A program made the translations under genes and the position numbers. Shown here one piece after another: positions 1 through 7,900 of a stretch of DNA of 11,873 nucleotides. The DNA comes from Microbacteriaceae bacterium (GTDB lineage Bacteria > Actinomycetota > Actinomycetes > Actinomycetales > Microbacteriaceae): NCBI GenBank assembly GCA_017744755.1, contig JAGIAU010000049.1, forward strand, positions 1-11,873. Reading direction: 5' to 3'. The first letter of the stretch is position 1. The number at the start of each line of letters is the position of its first letter. The notes beneath the pieces are model-generated. The model was not told the DNA's origin. It saw only the letters and a program-made list of their open reading frames with translations, and made no database searches.

Positions 1-2552
1 AGCGTGAGCCGCGCCGAGGTCGGCCGAAGGTGGCGGAGGAACGACGCGGGGTTGAGCATGCCACGAATGCGGCCATGGAGCGGGAGTTCCCGCCGGAGCC
101 GTCGCTGCTCCTCCTGCACCATCCGCCAGGCGAGCTCGCCGTCCGCCGCGGCGGGAGCCGTCGCGCCGAACACGGCGCGGTCCGCGACGGCGGCGAGCTG
201 CCGCGCGACCGGATCGTCGAGCCGTGCGGCGAGCTGGGAGCGCGTTCCCCCGGCCGCGACGGGGAGCTTGCCGAGGTCGACGCACTCGTCGACGAGCTCC
301 TCCCACGCCCCGACGATCGCGGCCTCCGGATCCGCGGCGCGGCGCCGGGTGCGGCGGACGACCTTCGCGCCGACGAGGATCGCAGGCGGGACGAGGAGCA
401 GCCCGGCCGCGGCGCCCGCGACCGCGGTGATGCGCAGGGCGAGCAGGGCGGACTGGCTGAGGTTCGGCGCCTCGGCCGCGTCCTCCGCCGCCTGCGACTC
501 GACCTCGGTCCGGGAGGCGCTCGGCGGGTCGATGACGCTGCTCGCCGGGCGCTCCGGGATCGTGCCGTGCTGCGGGGGGTTCGCGCCCTCCTGCGTGTCG
601 GTCGGCAGGGTCGTGAACTGCGGGCTCGTGTCGATGGGCAGCCAGTCGCCCCCGACCTGGACCTCGATCCAGGCGCCGACGTTCCGCCCCTCGCAGACGT
701 ACGAACCGCTCCCGGCGCCGGCCGCGCACGCCTCCACGGCCGGCTCCGGGGCCGACGACGCGTCCTCGGCATCCTGCAGCCGCACGCCGAGGACGACGCG
801 GGCCGGGATGCCGTTCGCCCAGGCGATGAGGGCGCCGGCGGTCGCGAACTGCTCGTCGTCGCCGATCGCGGACACATAGGCCGCCGGGTCGGAGGCGCTG
901 TCCGCGCCCCCCGCATCCGCCTGCCGCTCCCGCTCGGTGAGCTGCTGGAAGAGCGCCTCGATGCGCTGCGCGGAGTGCCCTGCGCGGCTCTCCTTGAACG
1001 TGTACTGCCCGTCCCGGGCCTGGAGGTCCTGGTACCACTCCGAGGCCTGAGCCTCGTCCTGGAGGAGGCCGTGGCTCAGGTAGCCGCGCGAGCGGAGGCG
1101 GTCGATGAGCTCGAGGACGGCGGCCCCGCCCGTGCCCGCGGCCTGATCGTCGATCCAGCCGACGAGCTGCGGGTACGCCTCCTCGGTGACGCCGCCGATC
1201 GGCGCGCCGCCCGCGGCGTCGGCGATGCGCTCGAGGGCGGTGGCGGACGGCGCCTCGCCGCTGACGGTCACCCGGTCGCCCTCGCGGAAGCCGACGGTGC
1301 CATCGCCCCGCGGCGCGACGACGATCGCGAGGCTGTCGTCGGTGGCGTAGTAGAGCGCGTCCTCGAGCTCGACGGCACGGTCGCCCCCCGCAGGGAACGC
1401 GGCCGGCGAGGTGCGGTCGCCTGGCAGCGGCACCCACGGCTCCGTGTACGCGGGACCGACGGTGATGCCGACCGGCATCCCGTCCTGCGCGTTCGTCGCC
1501 CCGAGCCGTGCGAATCGCGAGCCGTCCGACGCGTTGGAGACGGTGAAGCGCGTGCCGTCGTAGACGTCCATGACGGCGATGCGCAGCCGGTCGACGGAGC
1601 TGGGCGCCTGGACGGCGAAGAGCTCCGCGTCATACCGGTCGTCCGAGAGCCACGCCCGGTAGCCCGCGAGCGGGCTCGCCTGCGCGGACGTCAGCTCGAA
1701 GGGCCGGACATGGTCGCGGATGACGGAACGCTCCGCGAGCGCGGCCGGCACGGCGACGAACCCGGCTCCCGCGACGGCGACGGCGACCATGGCGATCCCG
1801 AGGGCCGCGCGACGGACGCTCGCCCAGGCGTTCCCCGAGTGGACGGCGACGCCGGACTGGGCGACGCCTGCGCCGCGCGCGAGCGCCTGCGCGCGCGTCA
1901 GCCGCGCCCGCACGGCGAGCCAGACGAGGGACAGGACGACGAGCAGCATCGCGCAGGCCACGAGGACCTTCGCGACCGTGAGCACGCCGACGACGGGGAG
2001 CACGGGGATCCGGCCGGGCGCGTACGGCTCGGCGAGCTCGCTCGAGCCGAACGCGGCGCCGAAGCCGAGCATGGCGAGCAGGACGACGGGCGCCATGATG
2101 CGTCCTCGGCCGGTGGTGGACGCGATCCGCGCGGCGGCGTACGCGCCGAACAGGACGACGACGAGCAGCGGCACCAGCACGGCCTGGTACACCCCGAGGG
2201 GGAGCTCGACGGTGACGATCTCCTTCCACCCCGTGACGACGCCGAGCGCGGCCTCGCGCAGGCCCGTGAACCAGCGGGCGGGGAACGCGCTCGGGATCGC
2301 GACCGGCACCGCGACGAGGAGATACAGCGCGAGCGCGGCGAGCAGGTCGATCCAGAACGGCAGCCGCAGCAGCCTGCCGCCGATCGCGCAGAGCAGGCCG
2401 ACGCCGATGCCCGCCACGCCGACGACGAGGACCTGCGGGTGCTGGTAGATCGGCCACGCGGCCGCGACGGCGAGCGCGGCCGCGAGCGCGACGTAGAGAC
2501 CGTCCAGGACGAGGAGGCGGACGGCGGGCCGCTGCCCTTCGCGGCGGATCAC
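1..2552 (-). CDS. TgpA-like membrane protein with transglutaminase-like domain and DUF4129-like tail (3' partial, catalytic residues missing)
   Basis: Integral membrane protein, the tgm member of a PFNA-type cluster. Translation from GTG at 2552 gives 850 residues with no stop before the left edge, so the 3' end is outside. About seven membrane segments fill residues 17-271 (around 17-33, 41-57, 65-86, 120-141, 152-170, 185-213, 247-271). An extracytoplasmic part follows (about 275-700) and contains the transglutaminase-like core, recognised by GIPARVVLGV, AWIEV and GDWLPIDTSPQF. One more membrane segment (about 702-727) is followed by basic residues (RRTRRR). The cytoplasmic tail resembles DUF4129, with AWEELVDECVDLGKLPV followed by TRSQLAARL. 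In the core, the catalytic Cys position of the G-x-C-E-x-F-A pattern is Asp566 (GDDEQFA) and the His before AW is Gly626 (NVGAW); only Asp641 is kept. Cross-linking or protease activity is therefore unlikely. It is probably a binding or structural module working with MoxR and DUF58. Confidence 0.92.
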   Translation of the reverse strand, partial: MIRREGQRPAVRLLVLDGLYVALAAALAVAAAWPIYQHPQVLVVGVAGIGVGLLCAIGGRLLRLPFWIDLLAALALYLLVAVPVAIPSAFPARWFTGLREAALGVVTGWKEIVTVELPLGVYQAVLVPLLVVVLFGAYAAARIASTTGRGRIMAPVVLLAMLGFGAAFGSSELAEPYAPGRIPVLPVVGVLTVAKVLVACAMLLVVLSLVWLAVRARLTRAQALARGAGVAQSGVAVHSGNAWASVRRAALGIAMVAVAVAGAGFVAVPAALAERSVIRDHVRPFELTSAQASPLAGYRAWLSDDRYDAELFAVQAPSSVDRLRIAVMDVYDGTRFTVSNASDGSRFARLGATNAQDGMPVGITVGPAYTEPWVPLPGDRTSPAAFPAGGDRAVELEDALYYATDDSLAIVVAPRGDGTVGFREGDRVTVSGEAPSATALERIADAAGGAPIGGVTEEAYPQLVGWIDDQAAGTGGAAVLELIDRLRSRGYLSHGLLQDEAQASEWYQDLQARDGQYTFKESRAGHSAQRIEALFQQLTERERQADAGGADSASDPAAYVSAIGDDEQFATAGALIAWANGIPARVVLGVRLQDAEDASSAPEPAVEACAAGAGSGSYVCEGRNVGAWIEVQVGGDWLPIDTSPQFTTLPTDTQEGANPPQHGTIPERPASSVIDPPSASRTEVESQAAEDAAEAPNLSQSALLALRITAVAGAAAGLLLVPPAILVGAKVVRRTRRRAADPEAAIVGAWEELVDECVDLGKLPVAAGGTRSQLAARLDDPVARQLAAVADRAVFGATAPAAADGELAWRMVQEEQRRLRRELPLHGRIRGMLNPASFLRHLRPTSARLT
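600..863 (-). other. Degenerate transglutaminase core (pseudo-active site)
   Basis: This segment holds the three places where a Cys-His-Asp transglutaminase triad should sit. The Cys place is Asp (codon 857-855), the His place is Gly (codon 677-675) and the Asp is retained (codon 632-630). Surrounding fold residues are well kept: EQFATAGALIAWANGIPARV, AWIEV and DWLPIDTSP. That argues for a maintained fold with lost chemistry, not decay. No frameshift or stop interrupts the region, and codon use matches the neighbours. Confidence 0.8.
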
Positions 2553-3913
2553 TTGAGGGCTCCGCGCATGATGAGGTGCTTGAGGTCGTCGAGCACGCCG
2601 ATCGTGATGACGGTGAAGTCGCGCGTGGCGCGCAGCAGCGGCTCGGCCCCCGGCTCGACGCGGATGACGACGGTCGTCGCGTTCGCGGGGAAGGCGAAGG
2701 CGGCGCGCTGGAGCCGCTGCATGGTCACCTTGGAGCCCGTGACGAGGAACGCGATCGACAGGCCCGGGAACGTCTGGGCGGTCAGCCGGGTGACCGCCTC
2801 GAGCGGCTCCGCGGCGGCGTCGATCTCGATCGCGCAGGTCGCGTCGAGAAGACCTTTCGGGTTCCGCGTCGGCAGGGTCGTGATGGCGACCTCCTGGCCG
2901 CGCTTCACCTCGCTGCGACCGCTCGTGACCATGAGCACCTCGCGGCCGTCGCGCACGGACTGCAGCGCGAGCGAGGCGGCGGCGCTGACGCCGAGCTCGA
3001 ACTCGTCGTCCGTGTCGTACTCGTCCGCCTGCACGTCGAGGACGACGGCGATGCGGGCGCGCCGGGTCTCCTCGAACTGCCGGACCATGAGCTGGCCGGT
3101 CTTCGCCGTCGACTTCCAGTGCACGTGCCGCCGCGAGTCGCCCGGGTGGTACTCGCGGATGGCGTGGAAGGCGAGGTCGGAGTCGACGATGTGCTTCGTC
3201 GGCTGGCCCTCGACGTCCTTGACGAAGCCGGCGCTCGTCGGCGGCAGCCGGATCGTGACGGGGTGCACGTACACCTGCTCGACCTGCGGCCAGTCGAGCT
3301 CGCGGCGCAGGATCCCGATAGGGTCGCCGCGGGTGATCTGCATGGGCCCGACCTGGATGATGCTGCGGCGCGGCGCGGCGATCCGGAGCTCCTCGACGTG
3401 CCTGGCCCTGCCGAGGAGCAGGGGCACGTAGGCCTCGACGAGGCCGGGGCCGACCGGGACGTCGAGGACGACGGGGAGGGAGATTCGGCGGGACCGGTTC
3501 GTCACGGTGATGGTCGCGTCCACCTCGGAGCCGGCGACGACGCGGTCGTGCGACAGCGAGAAGCCGATGTCGAAGCTCACCCGGCCGAGCAGGAACGGGA
3601 TGCTGAAGAGCAGCAGCGCCCCCGCGACGGATGCGATGACCCAGCCTTCGACGAGGCCGAAGATCGCGCCGGCCGCGGCGCCGAGGAGCAGCAGGACCGT
3701 CAGCATCCAGCCCGCCGGCGTGACGGTGTCGATGAACCAGCCGAACGTCGCCCGACCGGCCTTCCGGAGCCAGTGCCCGGCGACCTTCGCGGCGTACCTC
3801 GTCGGCTCGATCACGTCCTGCTGGAGCAGGCTGACACGACGAGGCCGCTGGATGACGGTGTCACCCAGCCGTGTCGTCGTGGCGTTCAGCCCGCTCGAGC
3901 CGTGGTCGGTCAT
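2549..3913 (-). CDS. DUF58 domain membrane protein
   Basis: Membrane-anchored DUF58 protein, the usual genomic and presumed functional partner of MoxR ATPases. It has 454 residues. A cytoplasmic-looking N-terminus of about 65 residues leads to two membrane segments (about 66-87, GWMLTVLLLLGAAAGAIFGL, and about 91-109). A beta-rich region follows (SFDIGFSLSHDRVVAGSEVD and onward). The DUF58 signature is at 249-282, including REYHPGDSRRHVHWKSTAK and then LMVRQFEE. A vWA-like fold appears to follow, with a strand ending in D293 (RIAVVLDV), but the full metal-site DxSxS pattern is not present (DVQAD). The start was chosen at the ATGA overlap with the ATPase gene. The end overlaps the next start as GTGA. 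Exact biochemical function is not established for the family; a role as membrane adaptor for MoxR is inference. Confidence 0.96.
   Translation of the reverse strand: MTDHGSSGLNATTTRLGDTVIQRPRRVSLLQQDVIEPTRYAAKVAGHWLRKAGRATFGWFIDTVTPAGWMLTVLLLLGAAAGAIFGLVEGWVIASVAGALLLFSIPFLLGRVSFDIGFSLSHDRVVAGSEVDATITVTNRSRRISLPVVLDVPVGPGLVEAYVPLLLGRARHVEELRIAAPRRSIIQVGPMQITRGDPIGILRRELDWPQVEQVYVHPVTIRLPPTSAGFVKDVEGQPTKHIVDSDLAFHAIREYHPGDSRRHVHWKSTAKTGQLMVRQFEETRRARIAVVLDVQADEYDTDDEFELGVSAAASLALQSVRDGREVLMVTSGRSEVKRGQEVAITTLPTRNPKGLLDATCAIEIDAAAEPLEAVTRLTAQTFPGLSIAFLVTGSKVTMQRLQRAAFAFPANATTVVIRVEPGAEPLLRATRDFTVITIGVLDDLKHLIMRGALK
2560..2563 (-). promoter_or_regulatory. Ribosome binding site deciding the GTG start of the transglutaminase-like gene
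   Basis: Minus-strand GGAG lies 7 bases before GTG at 2552-2550, inside the last codons of the DUF58 gene. The GTG shares bases with the DUF58 stop (GTGA). The combination of ideal spacing and overlap supports this unusual start codon and translational coupling. Confidence 0.7.
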
Positions 3914-4875
3914 GCGGTGGCGTTCTCCTGGGGGGCCGGGACGTCGAGCAGGATCTGGCCGATGACCTGCTCGGCGGTGACGCCGTCGAACTCGGCCTCC
4001 GGCTCGAGCACGATGCGGTGGGCGAGGGCGGCGACGGCGAGCCGCTGCACGTCGTCCGGGATGACGTAGATGCGTCCGCGCGACAGCGCCCACGCGACGA
4101 CGAGCCGGGCGAGGGAGATCGCGCCGCGCACGGAGACGCCGAGGCGCACCTCCGTCGCCAGGCGGGTCGCGTTCACCAGTCGCGTGATGTAGTCGTAGAC
4201 GAGCGGGTTGACGAACACGCCCCGGCTCATCTCCGTCATCGCGAGCAGCGTCTGGAGGTCGACGATGCCGGGGACGGTCTTCTTCCCCTCCGCCTGGCCG
4301 GCGAGGATCTGCTGCATCGCCGCGTCATCGGGATAGCCGATCGACGTCTTGATCATGAAGCGGTCGAGCTGCGCCTCCGGGAGCCGGTAGGTGCCGGCCT
4401 GCTCGACCGGGTTCTGCGTCGCGATGACGAGGAACGGCGAGCCGACGGGGCGCGTCACGCCGTCGACGGTGACATTCCCCTCCTCCATCACCTCCAGGAG
4501 CGCGCTCTGCGTCTTCGGCGATGCGCGGTTGATCTCGTCGGCGAGGACGACGTTCGCGAAGATCGGGCCCGCGTGGAAGTCGAACTCGGCGCGCTTCTGG
4601 TCGAAGACGGTGATGCCGGTGACGTCGCCCGGCAGCAGGTCCGGCGTGAACTGGATGCGCGACGAGGTGCCCTTGATGGTCTGCGCGAGCGTGCGCGCGA
4701 GCGCCGTCTTGCCGGTGCCGGGCACGTCCTCGAGGAGCACGTGGCCCTGGCTGACGGTCGTCGCGAGCACGAGCTCGATGACGTGCCGCTTGCCGAGGAT
4801 GGCCTGCTCCATGTTGTCGGCGATCTGCTTGAAGGCGTCGGCGAACCACAGCGCCTGCTCCGGGGTCGTCGTCAT
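3910..4875 (-). CDS. MoxR-family AAA+ ATPase
   Basis: A cytoplasmic AAA+ ATPase of the MoxR class (AAA_3 plus AAA lid), a family linked to chaperone-like maturation of partner proteins, usually with vWA or DUF58 partners. It has 321 residues, the normal family length. Walker A is VPGTGKT (residues 51-57), preceded by the typical LLED. Walker B is VVLADEINRA, with D113 and E114. The sensor-1 segment is ATQNP (152-156, N155), and LPEAQLDRF (165-173) carries the arginine typical of this family. The Walker and sensor residues are all intact, so it should hydrolyse ATP. The start is an ATG with a good ribosome site, 34 bases after the giant protein gene. Its TGA overlaps the DUF58 start by 4 bases (ATGA), indicating translational coupling. 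A partner role with DUF58 is inferred from the family and gene order. Confidence 0.97.
   Translation of the reverse strand: MTTTPEQALWFADAFKQIADNMEQAILGKRHVIELVLATTVSQGHVLLEDVPGTGKTALARTLAQTIKGTSSRIQFTPDLLPGDVTGITVFDQKRAEFDFHAGPIFANVVLADEINRASPKTQSALLEVMEEGNVTVDGVTRPVGSPFLVIATQNPVEQAGTYRLPEAQLDRFMIKTSIGYPDDAAMQQILAGQAEGKKTVPGIVDLQTLLAMTEMSRGVFVNPLVYDYITRLVNATRLATEVRLGVSVRGAISLARLVVAWALSRGRIYVIPDDVQRLAVAALAHRIVLEPEAEFDGVTAEQVIGQILLDVPAPQENATA
3925..3929 (-). promoter_or_regulatory. Ribosome binding site of the DUF58 gene, inside the end of the ATPase gene
   Basis: Minus-strand AGGAG lies 11 bases before the ATG at 3913-3911, within the last codons of the ATPase gene. The spacing is slightly long. 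It supports the start at 3913 over an upstream start near 4093, because the extra 60 codons there would be an Arg-rich shadow overlapping the ATPase gene by about 180 bases. Confidence 0.6.
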
Positions 4876-4879
4876 GCTG

Positions 4880-4885
4880 TCCTCT
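4880..4885 (-). promoter_or_regulatory. Ribosome binding site of the MoxR-like ATPase gene
   Basis: On the minus strand the start reads GAGAGGACAGC-ATG, a purine-rich Shine-Dalgarno core (AGAGGA) 4 bases before the ATG at 4875-4873. It lies in the only real gap in the window, the 34 bases at 4876-4909 between the giant gene and the ATPase. I see no terminator hairpin and no convincing -10/-35 pair in that gap, so read-through from the giant gene is likely. Confidence 0.75.
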
Positions 4886-4909
4886 CAGTGCGTTCTGTCG
4901 TCGGATGCG

Positions 4910-7900
4910 TCACGCGCCGCATGCATAGCTGCTGCCGAGCTGGGCGGTGACCGCGGCCTTGACGTAGGCCATCGCCGGGAGGCTCAGGCTCGTCGCGGCC
5001 GCGAAGCCGTAGGTGATGGAGGTGAAGAGATGCGTCCCGGGGTCGCGCGCGAGCACATGCGTCACGTTCGACATGGGGGTGAACGCGCCGAGCGTCCACG
5101 TCGTGGGGTCGAGCCCGCTCGTCAGCGCGGCGTTCTGCTCGAACTGGTCGCCGGCGGCGACGATCGCCTGCTCGCGCAGGTCGTCGCCCGCGCCGGGCTG
5201 GGCGGCGATCTGGGCCTCCTGGGCGGCCGCGGCGGACTGGGCCGCGTGGCCGGCGTCCTGCGCCTCGGTGTCGGACTGCGCCTGCGCGTTCGCCAGCACG
5301 ACGGCGTCGGCCTTGGCCGGCGCCCACACCGTGTTCGCCTTGTCCTCCGCCCAGGCGTCGCGGTCGTACTGCCACTGGTCGGTCATGGGGTCGGGCAGCG
5401 GCTGGCCGTTCCAGCCGTCGGACGCCGTCTCGTAGGCGGCCTGGTACCCGGCGAAGGCGGCGTCCCATTCGGCGTTGCCGGACGGGCCCGTCGTCGGCGT
5501 GACATACGGCGCGGTGTAGCTCGGCGGGATCGGGTCGAACTGCCAGTTCGGCGTCTCGGCGGCGACGGCGGCCGGCGTGTAGTACGTCGCCATCGACGCC
5601 GAGTACTGCTCCGTGTAGCCGGGGTAGTGCGTCGTGCCGTCGACGACGTCGGTGTAGCCGGCGGAGTAGACGTTCCCGTAGTAGCCGTTCCACCAGGTGT
5701 CGTAGGCGGCCTGGCCGGCTGCCGGGATCGTGACGTTGTTCACGTCGTCGAAGAACGCCTGGCACTGCGCCTGGGTCGGCAGCGTGAGCGTCGCGCTCGT
5801 CCCGAAATCGACGCCCGTGTACTGCGTCGTCGGCGTGATCGCTGCAGACCAGTCGGAGCAGAACGGGTCCGGCTCCGCCGCGACGTTGAAGCAGTACTGC
5901 GCGTACCAGCTGCCGAACTGGTTGCCGGACACCGGCTGGTTCGTGATGGCGCTCGGCGAGCCCGCCGGCGCCTTCGCGGGACGGCCGGCCGTGCCGTAGA
6001 AGTACCGGACCTGCCAGGTCGAGGCGCCGGGCGGCGGCTCGTTCGCGTTCAGGCTCGCGGCGCCGGCGGCGAGGTCGGCGCCAGCGTTGTTCACCGGATC
6101 GGTCGACGGGAGCGTCCAGGTGAACGACGGCGCGGTCGCCGAGCCCGACCACGAGTGGATCGACGGGTCGTTCATGTCCTCCGACGCGGGCGTGTACGTC
6201 ATCGTCGAGGAGGCGGGCGCCGCGGGCTTGTGGAAGAGCCACTCGACCTGCTGCGTCGACTGGGCGAGCCCGTAGCCGTAGGTGCCGCACGCCTTGAACC
6301 GGTAGTGGTCGTTCACGGCGAGGTCGGCGCCGCTCCCGCCGACGGAGAAGCTCGCCGACGCCGTCCCCGTGGCGGCGACGTGCGTCCCGGTGACCGTCAG
6401 CTCGGTGAACCCGCCCGCGTTGAGCGTCGTCGCGCAGACCGGCTCCGGGTCGTCGGCGAGCCAGGCGATGAAGGAGACCTGCGGGAACGCGCCCGTGTCC
6501 GGCGCGGCCCCGGCGTCCCCGCTGTTCCACTGCGGCGACCAGGAGACGGCGACGGCGTCGGTGCCGTTCCAGGTCGCCGTGAGCGTCGGCGCCGCGCTCG
6601 GGGCGCCGTGCGAGACGAGGCCGGGCGAGACGGTGCCGCTGCCCTCGTTCGACTCGGTGCTCGTGCCGATCGGCGGCGGCTCGGCGCCGCTGACGGGGGT
6701 CGCCGTGATGGTGAAACCGCCGGTGCCGTTCACCGTCACGAGCTGATCGGCCGTGCAGCCGGTGCCGGGGTCGACGGGGACCGTGACGGCCGGGTTCCCC
6801 GGCATGCCGATCGCGTAGCGGATGGAGCTCGCCTCGCCGGCGACGGCGGAGTTGCCCTGCAGGCAGACGGACTCCAGGCGCATGCGGCCATGGTTCGTGT
6901 CGGTCGTGCCCGGCTCGTAGATGCGGTCCTCGTACTCGGGCTCTCCGCCGGGCGGGAAGCTCGGGGCGACGAACGCCCACGTCGTCAGCGGCCCGGACAG
7001 CGCCGACTCGTCGCCCTGCTCGTTGACGGCGCGCGCCTGATAGATGTGGTGGACTGCGTTGTCCAGACCCGTGACGGTGCAGCGGAACGTGCCGGCGTCG
7101 AGCCGCTCGCACGACTGGTTCGGCACGAGCGCGCCGGCCTCGTAGAGCCGCACGCCGTTGACCGCCGGATGCGCCCTGGCGGCGTCGCCGAGCACGACGT
7201 CGACCTGGACGAAGCCCTCGCCGGAGTCCGCGGTCACGGGGGCGCTCGGCTTCGGGGGGAAGCCGGTCACGTCGAACGACACCTGGCCGCTGCCCGTCCG
7301 GCCGCGCACATCGGCGACGGTGAACGGCACCACGCAGGTGCCGCCGGCCGGCTTGCTCTCCTCCGCCGTCAGCAGCGCCAGCCGGATGCTCTCGCCCTGC
7401 GCCGTCGCCTGCCCGAGCGCCGGGCACTCGAAGGAGCCGGAACCGCCGCCGACGCCGACGAGGCGCAGCGCCGTCGACTCGCCGGAGGTGTTCCCCGTCA
7501 GCGGGTTGAACTGGCCCGACTGGTCGGCCGGGAAGACGACCTGGAGCTGGCAGGCGTCGATCGACTTCGCGTCGCAGCTCTTCGAGAGCGTCGCGCCGGA
7601 CGGTCCCTGCGCCGGCACCTGGCCGACGTAGAGCACGAGCGCGACGTCCTTCTGGAAGTGCGGCAGGGACGGATCGGACGGCCACGGGTAGTCGAGGTGG
7701 ATCGACACGGTCTCGCGGGCGCCGCTCGCCGCCGTCGGGCTCACGTCGATCGCGAGCGACAGGTCGTAGTCGGGTCCCGTCGGCGTCACCTTGAAGGATC
7801 CGCCGCCATAGCTGGCGGTGAACACCATGGTCTCGCGCTGCCCGGCATCGTCCATGGAGAAGTCGCCGGTCCAGCCCACGAGCTCGTCGTGCAGGTTCAC

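Noticed and set aside
1630..2457. Minus-strand frame of 275 codons that could pass for the gene after DUF58.
   Set aside because: It is out of frame with the real transglutaminase-like gene, which starts at 2552 with a ribosome site and shows clear membrane segments and fold motifs. The shadow is Arg-rich with none.
30..3431. Plus-strand open frame of 1133 codons, the longest on the plus strand.
   Set aside because: It is antisense to both the transglutaminase-like and DUF58 genes and spans their boundary. Its product is monotonous Arg/Asp/Glu/Ala/Gly with no recognisable domain. Long antisense frames are expected at this GC content.
2576..4069. Plus-strand open frame of 497 codons opposite DUF58 and the end of the ATPase gene.
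   Set aside because: Antisense shadow of well-identified genes, with charged low-complexity product and no motifs.
3914..4093. Upstream extension of the DUF58 gene by 60 codons.
   Set aside because: The extension is an Arg/Pro-rich shadow of the ATPase gene. The ATGA overlap and AGGAG site support the start at 3913.
5891..5900. Perfect 10-base palindrome GCAGTACTGC.
   Set aside because: It lies inside coding sequence, is not repeated, and palindromes of this size are expected several times by chance in a window this long.
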